A stretch of DNA of 64,000 bases from Rathayibacter sp. VKM Ac-2754 (GTDB lineage Bacteria; Actinomycetota; Actinomycetes; Actinomycetales; Microbacteriaceae). Shown piece after piece: positions 47,923 to 56,980 of the stretch. The stretch covers positions 372,001-436,000 of the forward strand of contig NZ_WUCC01000003.1 of the NCBI RefSeq assembly GCF_009807095.1, given 5' to 3'. The number at the start of each line of letters is the position of its first letter. Within the stretch, counting starts at the first letter, position 1. The notes beneath the pieces were generated by a model. It made no database searches. It had not been told where the DNA came from and was given only the letters and a program-made list of their open reading frames with translations. The position numbers were made by a program, and so were the translations under genes.

Positions 47923-47933
47923 CGCCCTGGGCG
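47923..47933 (-). promoter_or_regulatory. ClgR-like operator upstream of clpC
   Basis: On the minus strand the core reads CGCCCAGGGCG, followed by AAC. It fits the ClgR operator core CGCYNANRGCG known from corynebacterial clp genes. It lies 84-94 bases upstream of the clpC start. Confidence 0.6.
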
Positions 47934-48065
47934 TGAGGGTGTTCGGAGCCCTCTGTTCGAGGCCCGCGTCGGGCGCCCCCTTCGTGGCCCCTGTCCGGGA
48001 CCGTCGGACGACATCCCCGTGCGGCTGTTGCGGAGTCGTCCCCGTGTACGGGATCGTGACTGAGT

Positions 48066-48083
48066 GCTCTCACAGGTGAGAGC
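48066..48083 (+). promoter_or_regulatory. Conserved palindrome in the leader of LAETG protein 1
   Basis: GCTCTCAC-AG-GTGAGAGC, perfect 8-bp arms, 28 bases before the start. The same sequence with one mismatch precedes the second paralogue (49198-49215). Confidence 0.65.
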
Positions 48084-48110
48084 CGCGATCCCTCGGGGGG
48101 ACAGCACCAC

Positions 48111-49097
48111 ATGACGCTTCTCGCACGCCCGCGTACGCGCGGCGCCATCGCCGCCACCGCGGCCGCTCTCGGACTCGCCCTGCTCGCGGCGACGCCGGCC
48201 ACCGCCGATGACGCTGACAACCCCTCCGACTGGGACGACGCCATCTTCTTCAACGGCGGCGGCATCTCGATCGACGCAGGCCCCGAGTACGCGGGCTACG
48301 ACGTCTTCGTTCAGGCGCAGCTCCCTTACGGAGCGAGGGGCGACTCGGGCGAATGGGTCATCAAGAAGGCGTCGCTCGACGCGGAGGGCGACGCGCTCGT
48401 GTACAACTTCGCCGGCCCCGTGAACCTCTACTTCTTCAGCCCGAGCTCCCCGAGCGTGGGACTCGAGCTGCCGGAGCCGGATGCGACCGCCGCCGTCTAC
48501 CGTGGCGAGTCGATCGAGTACGACGTCGACGTCGCCGCCGGGACGGCCGTGGTGGACGGAGCAGTCCCGAGCGTGACGCCGCCGGCTCTCGAGAACTTCG
48601 AGGTCTACATCACGCCGTTGACCAACGCGTCCGTCGCGCCCTCCAGCTACTCCGTCGGCGAGGCCTTCGACCTCACGTTCTCGGACCTCTACTGGGCGGG
48701 ACCGGGCGACCTCGACGGCCAGACCACGTCCACGGTGATCTACTCCGACCCGACGACGATCGGCACGGCGGCCATCGCCGGCGGAGCGGTCACCACGACC
48801 ATCGGCGCCGAGTACACGACCGACCCGCACACGGTCGCGCTGATGGACTCGTACGGACGCATCCTCACGAGCGCGACCCTCGACGGAGGCGCAACGGCGG
48901 CTCCCGAGGCCGCGCCCGCCACGACTCCGGTCGCCGCGGCTCCGGTCGTGAACACGGGCACCAGGACGGGCACCTCCACCGGCGCGCACCTCGCCGAGAC
49001 CGGCGTCGAGACGGGCTCCACCGCCCTCATCGCGACCCTGCTCGTCGCCGCCGGTGCCGGCGGACTCGTCGTGGCGCGTCGCCGCGTGACCGCCTGA
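48111..49097 (+). CDS. Wall-anchored LAETG surface protein, paralogue 1
   Basis: 328 residues. Signal peptide (RPRTRGAIAATAAALGLALLAATPATA), a mature beta-rich domain of about 250 residues, then the sorting signal LAETG (from about 294), a hydrophobic helix and RRR. LAxTG is the recognition form of class E sortases. The domain holds WDDAIFFNGGGISIDAGPEYAGYDVFV and a segment shared almost unchanged with paralogue 2: GDLDGQTTSTVIYS and GAEYTTDPHTVALMDSYGRI. The latter resembles a bacterial Ig-like or pilin-accessory fold; no enzymatic motif is seen. GGGGGGA is the ribosome-binding site. Confidence 0.85.
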   Translation: MTLLARPRTRGAIAATAAALGLALLAATPATADDADNPSDWDDAIFFNGGGISIDAGPEYAGYDVFVQAQLPYGARGDSGEWVIKKASLDAEGDALVYNFAGPVNLYFFSPSSPSVGLELPEPDATAAVYRGESIEYDVDVAAGTAVVDGAVPSVTPPALENFEVYITPLTNASVAPSSYSVGEAFDLTFSDLYWAGPGDLDGQTTSTVIYSDPTTIGTAAIAGGAVTTTIGAEYTTDPHTVALMDSYGRILTSATLDGGATAAPEAAPATTPVAAAPVVNTGTRTGTSTGAHLAETGVETGSTALIATLLVAAGAGGLVVARRRVTA

Positions 49098-49197
49098 CAC
49101 AGGACAGCAGGGCGGTGCGGTACCGCTTCCCTCCACCTGCCGACATCCCTCTCGAGGGTGTTGCTCGAGGAGCCCGCTTCCGCCACTCTGGCTGAGC

Positions 49198-49215
49198 GCT
49201 CTCGCAGGTGAGAGC
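49198..49215 (+). promoter_or_regulatory. Conserved palindrome in the leader of LAETG protein 2
   Basis: GCTCTCGC-AG-GTGAGAGC, the same palindrome as at 48066-48083 with one mismatch, again 27-28 bases before the start and followed by the same GGGGGGACAGCACCAC leader. Confidence 0.65.
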
Positions 49216-49242
49216 CATGATCCCTTGGGGGGACAGCACCAC

Positions 49243-50223
49243 ATGACACTTCTCGCACGCCCTCGCACGCGCGGCGCCATCGCCGCCACCGCGGCCACTC
49301 TCGGACTCGCCCTGCTCGCGGCGACGCCGGCCACCGCCGCCGAATCGGACGACCTGGCCGAGGCGATCGCCCACAACGGCGGCACGCTGACGGTCGATGC
49401 CGGCCCCGACTACGCGGGCTACGACGTCTTCGTCCAGTCGCAGCTGCCCAAGTCCGAGAAGGACAACGGCGGTGTCTGGCATCTCGAGAAGGCCTCGCTC
49501 GACGCCGAGGGCGACGCCACCGTCCAGAACTTCGCGGGTCCGGTGAACCTCTACTTCTTCAGCCCGAGCGCACCGCACACCGGGCTCGAGCTCCCGGACC
49601 CGCAGGTCACCGCCGCCATCTACCGCGGCGGAGCCATCGAGTTCGACGTCGACCCGGCGGCCGGTACTTCGGCCGTCGACGGTACGGTGCCGACCGTCAG
49701 CGCGCCGACCCTCGACGCCCTCGAGACCTCGATCGTGCCGTTGACCGTCGCGTCCCTCTCGCCCTCGAGCTACTACGTCGGCGAGGCCTTCGACCTCACG
49801 TTCTCCGACCTGTACTGGGCGACCGGGGGCGACCTCGACGGCCAGACCACGTCCACGGTGATCTACTCCGAGCCGACCACCATCGGCTCCGCGCCGATCG
49901 TGGGCGGATCTGTCACGACGACGATCGGCGCCGAGTACACCACCGACCCGCACACGGTCGCGCTGATGGACTCCTACGGACGCATCCTCACGAGCGCGAC
50001 CCTCGACGGAGGGGCCGCCGCGGCTCCCGAGGTCACGCCCGCCCCGACGCCCGTCGCCGTCGCCCCCGTCGTGAACACGGGCACCAAGACCGGCACGAAG
50101 ACCGGCGCGCACCTCGCCGAGACCGGTGTCGAGACGGGCGCTGCCGCCCTCGTCGCGACGCTGCTCGTCGCCGCCGGTGCCGGCGGACTCGTCGTGGCGC
50201 GTCGCCGCCGCGCGACCGCCTGA
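49243..50223 (+). CDS. Wall-anchored LAETG surface protein, paralogue 2
   Basis: 326 residues from ATG 49243, the position matching paralogue 1; a TTG at 49225 is not needed. Signal peptide and C-terminus are almost identical to paralogue 1 and the middle is more divergent (VDAGPDYAGYDVFVQSQLPKSEKD). LAETG begins at about 291. The conserved 5' leader, signal peptide and tail show tandem duplication. The LCP gene begins three bases after its stop. Confidence 0.85.
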   Translation: MTLLARPRTRGAIAATAATLGLALLAATPATAAESDDLAEAIAHNGGTLTVDAGPDYAGYDVFVQSQLPKSEKDNGGVWHLEKASLDAEGDATVQNFAGPVNLYFFSPSAPHTGLELPDPQVTAAIYRGGAIEFDVDPAAGTSAVDGTVPTVSAPTLDALETSIVPLTVASLSPSSYYVGEAFDLTFSDLYWATGGDLDGQTTSTVIYSEPTTIGSAPIVGGSVTTTIGAEYTTDPHTVALMDSYGRILTSATLDGGAAAAPEVTPAPTPVAVAPVVNTGTKTGTKTGAHLAETGVETGAAALVATLLVAAGAGGLVVARRRRATA

Positions 50224-50226
50224 CGC

Positions 50227-51699
50227 GTGACGGCGGAGACGGGCGGGTCCGACGTGCAGACGCACGGCGGCCCGCCCGTCTCCACGGCCGGCGCAGTCCC
50301 GGCGATCCGCGCGGTCATCGCGGTGACGAGCTCGGCGCTCGTTCCCGGGCTCGGGCACGGCCTGCTCCGGCACCACCGCTCCGCCGCGATCCGATTCGCG
50401 GTCGCCGCCCTCGCCGTCCTCGCGGTCGCGCTGCTCGTTGCGGCCGTCTCCTCCGACCCATCGCGGCTGGTCGCCCTCGCGACGGACGCGCGCGCCGTGC
50501 TGATCGCCGGCGTCGCTGGCGCCGCCCTCGGCCTCTTCTGGATCTCGGGTCCGATCGCCGTCGCCCGCCTGCTCCTCCGCCGCACGAGCCGCACGAGCCG
50601 CACGAGCCGCACGGTCCTCGCGCTCGCCACCGCGGTCGCCGTCGCGCTCCCGCTCGGAGCGACGGCCTGGTGGGTGTCGACCACCGCAGCGCAGTACTCG
50701 CTGCTCTCCTCCGTCTTCGCCTCGGGCCGCGGCCCGGTGCCCGTCGACGGCCGGTACAACATCCTGCTGATGGGGCTCGACGACGATCCGCTGCGCGATC
50801 AGGTGCTGTTGCCCGACTCCCTCACCCTGGTCAGCGTCGACGCCGTCACCGGCCGGAGCGTGCTGTTCGGCATCCCGCGCACCGCCGCGAACTTCCTCTA
50901 CCCAGAGGGCTCGGCGCTCGCTGCGGCCCTGCCCGACGGCACTCGCTGCCTCGCCGGCTGCGGCATCAACCACACGTACCAGTACGGCGCGACGCATCCC
51001 GAGCTCTACCCCGGGAGCGAGGACCCGGGCGCCGACGCGATGCGCGACGCGGTCGAGGGCTACACCGGCCTGCCCGTCTCGGCGACGGTGTCGATCCGGA
51101 TGACCGGCTTCGCCGATCTCGTCGACGCGCTCGGCGGCGTCTCGGTGATCGTGACCCGCCCCGTCCTGCAGGCCGGCGTCCCCGACGACGGCAGCGGGAA
51201 GCCGGTCGAGTACGGGCCGCCGATCGCCACGGGGCTGCAGCACCTGGACGGCTCCGAGGCGCTCTGGTTCGCCCGGTCGCGCGTCAACACCTCCGACCAG
51301 GACCGCGCCGAGCGGCAGGGCTGCCTCCAGGCGGCGCTGTTCCGCCAGGTCGATCCCCTGAGCGTCCTGGCCCGGTTCACCGCGATCGCGCGCTCGGGCA
51401 CCGAGAACGTGTTGACGAGCCTCCCCGCGGATGCGCTGCCCGCGCTGGCGCGTCTCGCGGTGTCGAGCCGCACCCAGCCGTTCGTCCGTGTCGAGCTCGG
51501 CGAGCCGCTCACCCTCCCTGAGCAGCCCGACGTCGAGCTGGTGCACCGCACCGTCGCCGAGGCGATCGCCGGAGGCGACGACGGCTCGGACGCCGTCCGC
51601 ATCGAGGTCCCCGGGGCATCGGCGCCGGTCGAGGCGCCCGCGGTCGTCGCCCCCACCGGCGCGGACGACGACGTCGAGCCCGCTTGCAGCGTCCCCTGA
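50227..51699 (+). CDS. LytR-CpsA-Psr (LCP) family glycopolymer transferase
   Basis: 490 residues from GTG 50227, three bases after the LAETG protein 2 stop. Two N-terminal helices plus a third (TVLALATAVAVALPLGATAWWV) anchor the protein. The extracellular LCP domain starts at RYNILLMGLDDDP and has DSLTLVSVDAVTGRSVLFGIPRT, ADAMRDAVEGYTGLPV, SIRMTGFADLVDALGGVSV and ALWFARSRVNTSDQDRAERQ, the Arg-rich end of the active site. LCP enzymes transfer lipid-linked glycopolymers to peptidoglycan. A 9-bp repeat (RTS in the protein, three times) lies before helix 3. Confidence 0.88.
   Translation: MTAETGGSDVQTHGGPPVSTAGAVPAIRAVIAVTSSALVPGLGHGLLRHHRSAAIRFAVAALAVLAVALLVAAVSSDPSRLVALATDARAVLIAGVAGAALGLFWISGPIAVARLLLRRTSRTSRTSRTVLALATAVAVALPLGATAWWVSTTAAQYSLLSSVFASGRGPVPVDGRYNILLMGLDDDPLRDQVLLPDSLTLVSVDAVTGRSVLFGIPRTAANFLYPEGSALAAALPDGTRCLAGCGINHTYQYGATHPELYPGSEDPGADAMRDAVEGYTGLPVSATVSIRMTGFADLVDALGGVSVIVTRPVLQAGVPDDGSGKPVEYGPPIATGLQHLDGSEALWFARSRVNTSDQDRAERQGCLQAALFRQVDPLSVLARFTAIARSGTENVLTSLPADALPALARLAVSSRTQPFVRVELGEPLTLPEQPDVELVHRTVAEAIAGGDDGSDAVRIEVPGASAPVEAPAVVAPTGADDDVEPACSVP
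50577..50606 (+). repeat. 9-bp tandem repeat inside the LCP gene
   Basis: CGCACGAGC repeated three times in frame, coding for RTS units between the second and third membrane helices. The length is divisible by three, so copy changes keep the frame. Confidence 0.6.
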
Positions 51700-51737
51700 C
51701 CCTGCCGCCACTCCATGCACAGGCATACACTTCCCGG

Positions 51738-52730
51738 ATGAGCAACCTGGAGCGGCACCCGGACGAGCACCCGGTCGCCGCCGAGCCCACCGGTCGTGCC
51801 ACCGACGGCTCGCCCGTCGAGATCCTGGAGGCGCGCCTGGTGCCGCTCGGCGGACCGCGCGCGATCGAGGTGCGCCGCACGCTCCCCCAGCGCTCGCGCT
51901 CGACGATCGGCGCGTGGTGCTTCGCCGACCACTACGGGCCGGTGACTCTCGGCGACGAAGCCGGCATGGACGTCCCGCCGCATCCCCACACCGGGCTGCA
52001 GACCGTCAGCTGGCTCTTCGAGGGCGAGATCGACCACCGCGACAGCGTCGGCAGCCACCAGCTGGTGCGGCCGGGCGAGCTCAACCTGATGACGGCGGGC
52101 CGCGGCATCTCGCACTCCGAGGTCTCGACCGGATCCGCGCCCGTGCTGCACGGGGTGCAGCTCTGGGTCGCGCTGCCCGAGGAGGCGCGGGTCGTCGATC
52201 CGTTCTTCGAGCACCATCACGGGGTGCGCGTCGAGCTGCCGGGCGCGGTCGTGCGGGTCTTCGTCGGCGGGATGCTCGGCGCCTCGGTGCCCGCGAGCGT
52301 GTTCACGCCCCTCGTCGCCGCGCAGATCGACCTCGAGCCCGGCGCGCGGATCGAGCTGCCCGTGGAGACGGAGTGGGAGTACGGCGTCCTCGTCGACTCC
52401 GGACCGATCGGGGTGGAGGGCGTCGACGTCGAGCGCTCCGACCTCGCCTACCTCGCGCCCGGCCGCTCGTCCCTCACGCTGTCGGCCGGCGAGGCGGGCG
52501 GACGCGTCGTGCTCCTCGGCGGTGAGCCCTTCGCCGAGCAGCTCGTGATGTGGTGGAACTTCGTCGGGCGCAGCCACGACGATGTGGCAGCTGCCCGGGA
52601 GCGCTGGCAGGCCGACGTCATCGCAGGAGGCGACTCCGACGGCCCGTTCGGCACTGTCACCGGCTACGACGGCCGCGCGCTGCCCGCGCCGACGCTGCCG
52701 ACGGTCCGACTCAAGCCGCGCCCGGCCTGA
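51738..52730 (+). CDS. Pirin-family cupin protein
   Basis: 330 residues from ATG 51738; an open frame to 51684 lacks a start signal. N-terminal pirin cupin: GMDVPPHPHTGLQTVSWLFEGEIDHRDS (His-x-His and Glu metal ligands), ELNLMTAGRGISHSEVS. The C-terminal cupin contains YLAPGRSSLTLSAGEAGGRVVLLGGEPFAEQLVMWWNFVGRSHDDVAAARE, the highly conserved pirin end. Metal-binding quercetinase-like or redox-sensing roles are known for the family; here the role is not determined. Confidence 0.92.
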   Translation: MSNLERHPDEHPVAAEPTGRATDGSPVEILEARLVPLGGPRAIEVRRTLPQRSRSTIGAWCFADHYGPVTLGDEAGMDVPPHPHTGLQTVSWLFEGEIDHRDSVGSHQLVRPGELNLMTAGRGISHSEVSTGSAPVLHGVQLWVALPEEARVVDPFFEHHHGVRVELPGAVVRVFVGGMLGASVPASVFTPLVAAQIDLEPGARIELPVETEWEYGVLVDSGPIGVEGVDVERSDLAYLAPGRSSLTLSAGEAGGRVVLLGGEPFAEQLVMWWNFVGRSHDDVAAARERWQADVIAGGDSDGPFGTVTGYDGRALPAPTLPTVRLKPRPA

Positions 52731-52742
52731 GCCCGATCCGCG

Positions 52743-54140
52743 TCAGGACTCCTTCGTCACCTCGTCGGCCGTCGCCTTGTCGGCCGCCGCCTTCCGGGCC
52801 GCCGCCTCGTCCGTCGCCTCCGCACTCTCCCGGAAGGCACGTCGCGGATCCTGCAGCGCCGTCATCGGCGAGAGGTCGCGCGGAGCGACCGCGTCGACGA
52901 GCCAGCCCGAGATGATCCGCCACTTGCGGTCCAGGCTCGGCATCGCGGCGCCGTGGTAGGCGCGGTGGGCGAGCCAGGCGAGCGGACCCCGCAGCTTCAC
53001 GCCCTTGATGATCCCCGCGCCCTTGCCGAGCCCGTACTCGGCGACCGTGCCGACCGAGACGTGGCGGTACTCCTCGACGACGCCGCCGGTGAGGTCGCCC
53101 ACGATGTTCTGCGCGAGCAGCTTGGCCTGCCGCACGGCGTTCTGCGCGTTCGGCGGGTAGTAGGCGGGCTGCTTCTCGGCGGTCAGGTCGGGAACCTGCG
53201 CTCCGTCCCCCGCCGCCCACGCGCCGGCGACCGGCTCGCCGTCGTCCGTGACCACCCGGAGGCGTGCGTCGGCCGAGACGTGCCCCCGGGGTCCGCGGGG
53301 GACGTCGGTGGCGTCGAGGATCGGGTTCGGCTTCACTCCGGCCGTCCACACGATCGTGGCCGCGGGGATCCGCTCGCCGGTCGAGAGCTCGACCACGCCG
53401 TCCTCGCAGGAGGGCATCGTGGTCTTCAGGTGCACGTGCACACCGCGCGAGCGCAGGTGGTCGAGGGTCCATCCGGACAGCTCGGGGCCGACCTCGGGCG
53501 CGACGCGGTCGAGGGCCTCGACGAGGTGCCAGGTGACGTCGCCCATCGAGAGCGACGGCTGTGCGGCCAGGGCGCGGCGGCTGAGGTCGAGCAGCTCGCT
53601 CAGCGCCTCGACGCCCGTGTAGCCGCCGCCGACGAAGACGAAGGTGAGCAGCCGGCGGCGCTCGGCGGAGTCGGTGGTCAGGGCCGCGCGCGCGACGTTC
53701 TCGAGCACGCGGTCGCGCAGGTGCGCCGCCTCCTCGACCGTCTTGAAGCCGATGCCGTGCTCGGCGAGACCGGGCGTGGGGAAGGTGCGGGTGACGGCGC
53801 CGAGGGCGAAGACGACCTGGTCGAAGGCGAGCGTGCGGGTCGAGCCGTCGAGGGCGGCGACCGTCGCGACGCGGTCGGCGAGGCTGACTCCGGTGATCGC
53901 TCCGCGGATGACGCGGGTGTGCTTCAGCGCCGAGACCAGGGGCACGGTGACGTGCCGCGGCTGGACGTGGCCGCCCGCCACCTCGGGCAGCAGCGGCTGA
54001 TAGGTCATGTAGGGGTTGGGCTCGACCAGGGTGACGTCGATCGGAGCGAGTCCGCGCCGCTTCTCGAGCCCCCAGGCGGTGTAGAGGCCGACGTAGCCGC
54101 CGCCCAGGATGAGGATGCGCGTCGTTCCGGATGCCGTCAT
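52743..54140 (-). CDS. ndh: Type II NADH dehydrogenase (NDH-2)
   Basis: 465 residues. FAD-binding GGGYVGLYTAWGLEKR at the N-terminus, the NAD(H)-binding GGGYTGVEALSELLDLSRR in the second Rossmann domain (about residues 170-190), and the FAD contact AAGDGAQVPDL. The quinone-site segment QPAYYPPNAQNAVRQAKLLAQNI is typical of NDH-2. A membrane-associating C-terminal stretch is followed by a helical Ala/Lys-rich tail (EAAARKAAADKATADEV). It transfers electrons from NADH to menaquinone without proton pumping. Confidence 0.88.
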   Translation of the reverse strand: MTASGTTRILILGGGYVGLYTAWGLEKRRGLAPIDVTLVEPNPYMTYQPLLPEVAGGHVQPRHVTVPLVSALKHTRVIRGAITGVSLADRVATVAALDGSTRTLAFDQVVFALGAVTRTFPTPGLAEHGIGFKTVEEAAHLRDRVLENVARAALTTDSAERRRLLTFVFVGGGYTGVEALSELLDLSRRALAAQPSLSMGDVTWHLVEALDRVAPEVGPELSGWTLDHLRSRGVHVHLKTTMPSCEDGVVELSTGERIPAATIVWTAGVKPNPILDATDVPRGPRGHVSADARLRVVTDDGEPVAGAWAAGDGAQVPDLTAEKQPAYYPPNAQNAVRQAKLLAQNIVGDLTGGVVEEYRHVSVGTVAEYGLGKGAGIIKGVKLRGPLAWLAHRAYHGAAMPSLDRKWRIISGWLVDAVAPRDLSPMTALQDPRRAFRESAEATDEAAARKAAADKATADEVTKES

Positions 54141-54277
54141 GTCCGTGTCCCTTCTCGGACCCCGGACCGGGCGACGCGCCGAAGCGGAGCCGCGTGCACC
54201 GGTGCTGGGGAGTCTCCGACGCTACGCCGCGATCCCCGACCGAGCCAGCCCCTTGCGTGCGACGCCGGACGCTCCGC

Positions 54278-55243
54278 TCAGCCGGCCACCCGATCCTCGA
54301 GCCGGAGCCGCCGACGGTACTCGCTGGGCGAGAGTCCCGTCTCGGTCGTGATCGCCCGGCGGAGGCGCTCGGGGGACGAGAACCCGGAGCGCCGCGCGAT
54401 GTCGCTCAGCGGCAGCCCCGCCGCCTCGGCCGTGCCGACCAGACGGAGCGCGTTCTCGGTGCGGACCGTCGAGATCAGCTCGCGCAGCGTGGTGCCGCGC
54501 TCGTCGGCGACGGCGCGCTGGAGGGTGCGGAGGCTGACCCGGCAGCGCCGTGCGACGGTGCCCGGGTCGAGCAGCGGATCGCTGTAGTCGGTGCGGATGA
54601 CCTGGATCGCCGCGTCGACCATGTCGTGCAGGCCGAGCCGCTCGGTGTCCTCCTCCTCGCGCTCGGCCCCGAGGATGCGCGCGAGCCGCAGCACCGTGCC
54701 CTGCAGGTACTCGGACTGCACCGGGTGCCCGATGTCGAGGTCGGCGAGGAAGGCGCGCAGCACGGTGCGAGCGGAGGCCGTCAGCGCCGACTCGGGGAGG
54801 GTGCGCGCGGGCTCGACGCGGCGGGAGCGCTCGGAGGCGGGTGCGTCGAGGCAGAGCACGAGGAAGCGCACCACGCGGCCCGCGCGGATGATCGCCGGGG
54901 AGTCGGCCGAGAGCGCGATCCCGCCGTCGGTGACGGTGACGACGCCCTCGGCGGACTCGAGGATGAGCGTCCCCTCCATCGGCAGCACGAACGCCGACGC
55001 GCCGTCGGAGGCGGACGGCCCGGGCCAGCAGGCTGCGAATGCCGTGGAGACGACGTGCACGACTCGGAGGTTCTCGACCGAGGCGAGGGCGAGGTCCATC
55101 CGGAAGCCCGCCGGGAGGTCGACGGCGATCTCGAGGGTGCGGCGCAGCGCCGCTACTCCGTCGCTGCCGCGCAGGCGGACGGAGCGGACGCCCGGGCTCA
55201 GGGGAACGCTCAGCGGATTGAGCAGGGACGGGCGAGGGACCAC
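54278..55243 (-). CDS. AraC-family transcriptional regulator
   Basis: 321 residues from GTG 55243. The C-terminal double helix-turn-helix is clear: VDAAIQVIRTDYSDPLLDPGTVARRCRVSLRTLQRAVADERGTTLRELI and RRSGFSSPERLRRAITTETGLSPSEYRRRLRL (about residues 214-316). The N-terminal domain is an AraC-binding-like cupin region (VLPMEGTLILESAEGVVTV). It is downstream of ndh on the same strand but in the opposite order, 137 bases apart. Target unknown. Confidence 0.86.
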   Translation of the reverse strand: MVPRPSLLNPLSVPLSPGVRSVRLRGSDGVAALRRTLEIAVDLPAGFRMDLALASVENLRVVHVVSTAFAACWPGPSASDGASAFVLPMEGTLILESAEGVVTVTDGGIALSADSPAIIRAGRVVRFLVLCLDAPASERSRRVEPARTLPESALTASARTVLRAFLADLDIGHPVQSEYLQGTVLRLARILGAEREEEDTERLGLHDMVDAAIQVIRTDYSDPLLDPGTVARRCRVSLRTLQRAVADERGTTLRELISTVRTENALRLVGTAEAAGLPLSDIARRSGFSSPERLRRAITTETGLSPSEYRRRLRLEDRVAG

Positions 55244-55339
55244 GGTGGCGACTCCGTTCGTGAGGACGATCGCGGAGCGTTCGTCCTCCGGGAGTCTAGG
55301 AGACGTGAGACATCCTCGTCTCGGCCCCGTCCGGGGGTG

Positions 55340-56815
55340 TCACTGCAGGGCGGAGGTGAGGCGCGCCAGGTTGTCGAGGACGGTCGAGCGCAGCGGCTGC
55401 TGCCGCCACTCGCGCAGCGTCAGCTCGCGGGAGTGCTCGCGGTAGCTCTGCTGGACCTCGCGCAGGTCCTCGACGAACTCCGATCCGCGGACCATGAGCG
55501 ACACCTCGAGATTGAGGGTGAACGAGCGCATGTCCATGTTGCTCGAGCCGATGACGGCGACGTCGTCGTCGATGGTGAAGTGCTTCGCGTGCAGGATCGT
55601 GGGCTTGCGGTACATCCAGATCCGCACGCCCGAGGTCAGGAGCGTCTCGTAGTAGGAGCGCTGCGCGTGGTAGACCACGGCCTGGTCGCCGATCTCGGAG
55701 ACGAACAGCTCGACGTGCACCCCGCGGCGGGTGGCCGTCGTGATCGCGTAGAGCATCGCCTCGTCGGGGACGAAGTACGGGCTCGTGATGATGATCGACT
55801 TCTGCGCCGAGTACAGCAGCGTGAGGAAGAGCCGGAGGTTGTTCTCGCCGTCGAACCCGGGCCCGCTCGGCACGACCTGGCAGTCGATGGTGTCGCGCCT
55901 CTGCAGCGCCTCCATCGGCTCCGACTCGCGCAGCAGCAGCTCGTCGGTCTCGCTGTACCAGTCGGTGATGAAGATGGCGTTGATGCCCTGCACGACCGGC
56001 CCCTCGAGGCGCACCATCAGATCGTGCCAGTGCAGCCCCCGCCGGATGTTGCCGCGCTTGTTGTAGCTCGAGTCGACGACGTTCTGCGACCCCATGAAGG
56101 CCGTGTTGCCGTCGACGATCAGGAGCTTGCGGTGGTTGCGGAGATCGGGCCGCTGGTACTGCAGCCGCCAGGGGCGCACGGGCAGCATGTACGACCACTT
56201 CGCGCCGGCCTTCTCGAGTGCGCGGAGGCGTCGGCGGGTGCCGCTGAAGTACCCCGGCACGCGGATGGACGCGATGTGGTCGAGGAGGATCCGCACCGTC
56301 ACTCCGCGGGCCACGGCCCGGTCGAGCGCGGCGAAGAACGGCGCCGTGGTCGAGTCGGCCGCGAGGATGTAGAACTCGCAGTGCACGTAGCGCCGGGCGC
56401 GGTCGATCTCGTCGGCCATCGCCCGGATGGTCTCCTCGTAGCCGCCCTGGAGGCTCGCGTCATTGCCTCCGACCAGCGGCATCGCCCCCAGGTTGCGGTT
56501 GAGCGTGACCACCGACTCGAGCCACTGGGGCCACGGGTGGTTGCGCGCGACCCGATCGATGCCGTCGGTCGACTCGAGGATGAAGCGGTTGATCTCCTCC
56601 TGCTTGCGCCGCCGCCGGCGCGGCAGCTTGTAGCTGCCGATGAACAGGAACAGGAGGATGCCGACGTAGGGGATGAGGAAGATCGCCATCAGCCAGGCGA
56701 GTCCGGTCGTCGGGCGGCGGTTGCGCGGGACGACGATCACGGCGATGACGCGCACGATCAGTTCGACGACGATCGCCCCCACGGCGAGCACCAGCGACCA
56801 GTCGGGACCCGTCAC
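55340..56815 (-). CDS. cls: Cardiolipin synthase (phospholipase D family)
   Basis: 491 residues from GTG 56815, preceded by GAGGAGA. Two N-terminal helices (VLAVGAIVVELIVRVIAVIVV, TTGLAWLMAIFLIPYVGILLFLFIGSYKLP), then two PLD domains with HxK-x4-D motifs: NHRKLLIVDG and HAKHFTIDDD, each followed by GS.N. Forms cardiolipin from two phosphatidylglycerols, or from PG and a CDP-lipid partner. Membrane-bound and active toward phospholipids. Confidence 0.92.
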   Translation of the reverse strand: MTGPDWSLVLAVGAIVVELIVRVIAVIVVPRNRRPTTGLAWLMAIFLIPYVGILLFLFIGSYKLPRRRRRKQEEINRFILESTDGIDRVARNHPWPQWLESVVTLNRNLGAMPLVGGNDASLQGGYEETIRAMADEIDRARRYVHCEFYILAADSTTAPFFAALDRAVARGVTVRILLDHIASIRVPGYFSGTRRRLRALEKAGAKWSYMLPVRPWRLQYQRPDLRNHRKLLIVDGNTAFMGSQNVVDSSYNKRGNIRRGLHWHDLMVRLEGPVVQGINAIFITDWYSETDELLLRESEPMEALQRRDTIDCQVVPSGPGFDGENNLRLFLTLLYSAQKSIIITSPYFVPDEAMLYAITTATRRGVHVELFVSEIGDQAVVYHAQRSYYETLLTSGVRIWMYRKPTILHAKHFTIDDDVAVIGSSNMDMRSFTLNLEVSLMVRGSEFVEDLREVQQSYREHSRELTLREWRQQPLRSTVLDNLARLTSALQ

Positions 56816-56935
56816 CGCATCTCCTCGCCGGTCGGTCTGTCGGTGTGCATCGAGTCGGACCGGCCGGGGCGGCTGGTCTCCGGAGAACCTGTCTCTCGAG
56901 GAACCGTCACTGGAGACGCGGTCTCTGACGTGACT

Positions 56936-56980
56936 GGTCCTGAGAAGCCTGGTTCTGAGAAGTCTTGTTCTGAAAAGCTC
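56936..56980. repeat. Three degenerate 15-bp tandem repeats
   Basis: GGTCCTGAGAAGCCT, GGTTCTGAGAAGTCT and TGTTCTGAAAAGCTC in tandem, in a patch with lower GC than its surroundings. The third unit touches the stop codon of the 59-residue membrane protein. Looser relatives continue toward 56870. Confidence 0.7.

Noticed and set aside
56812-56978. Coding extension SFSEQDFSEPG... before cls
   Set aside because: Low third-position GC and repeat structure differ from all genes here; kept only as an open alternative in a finding.
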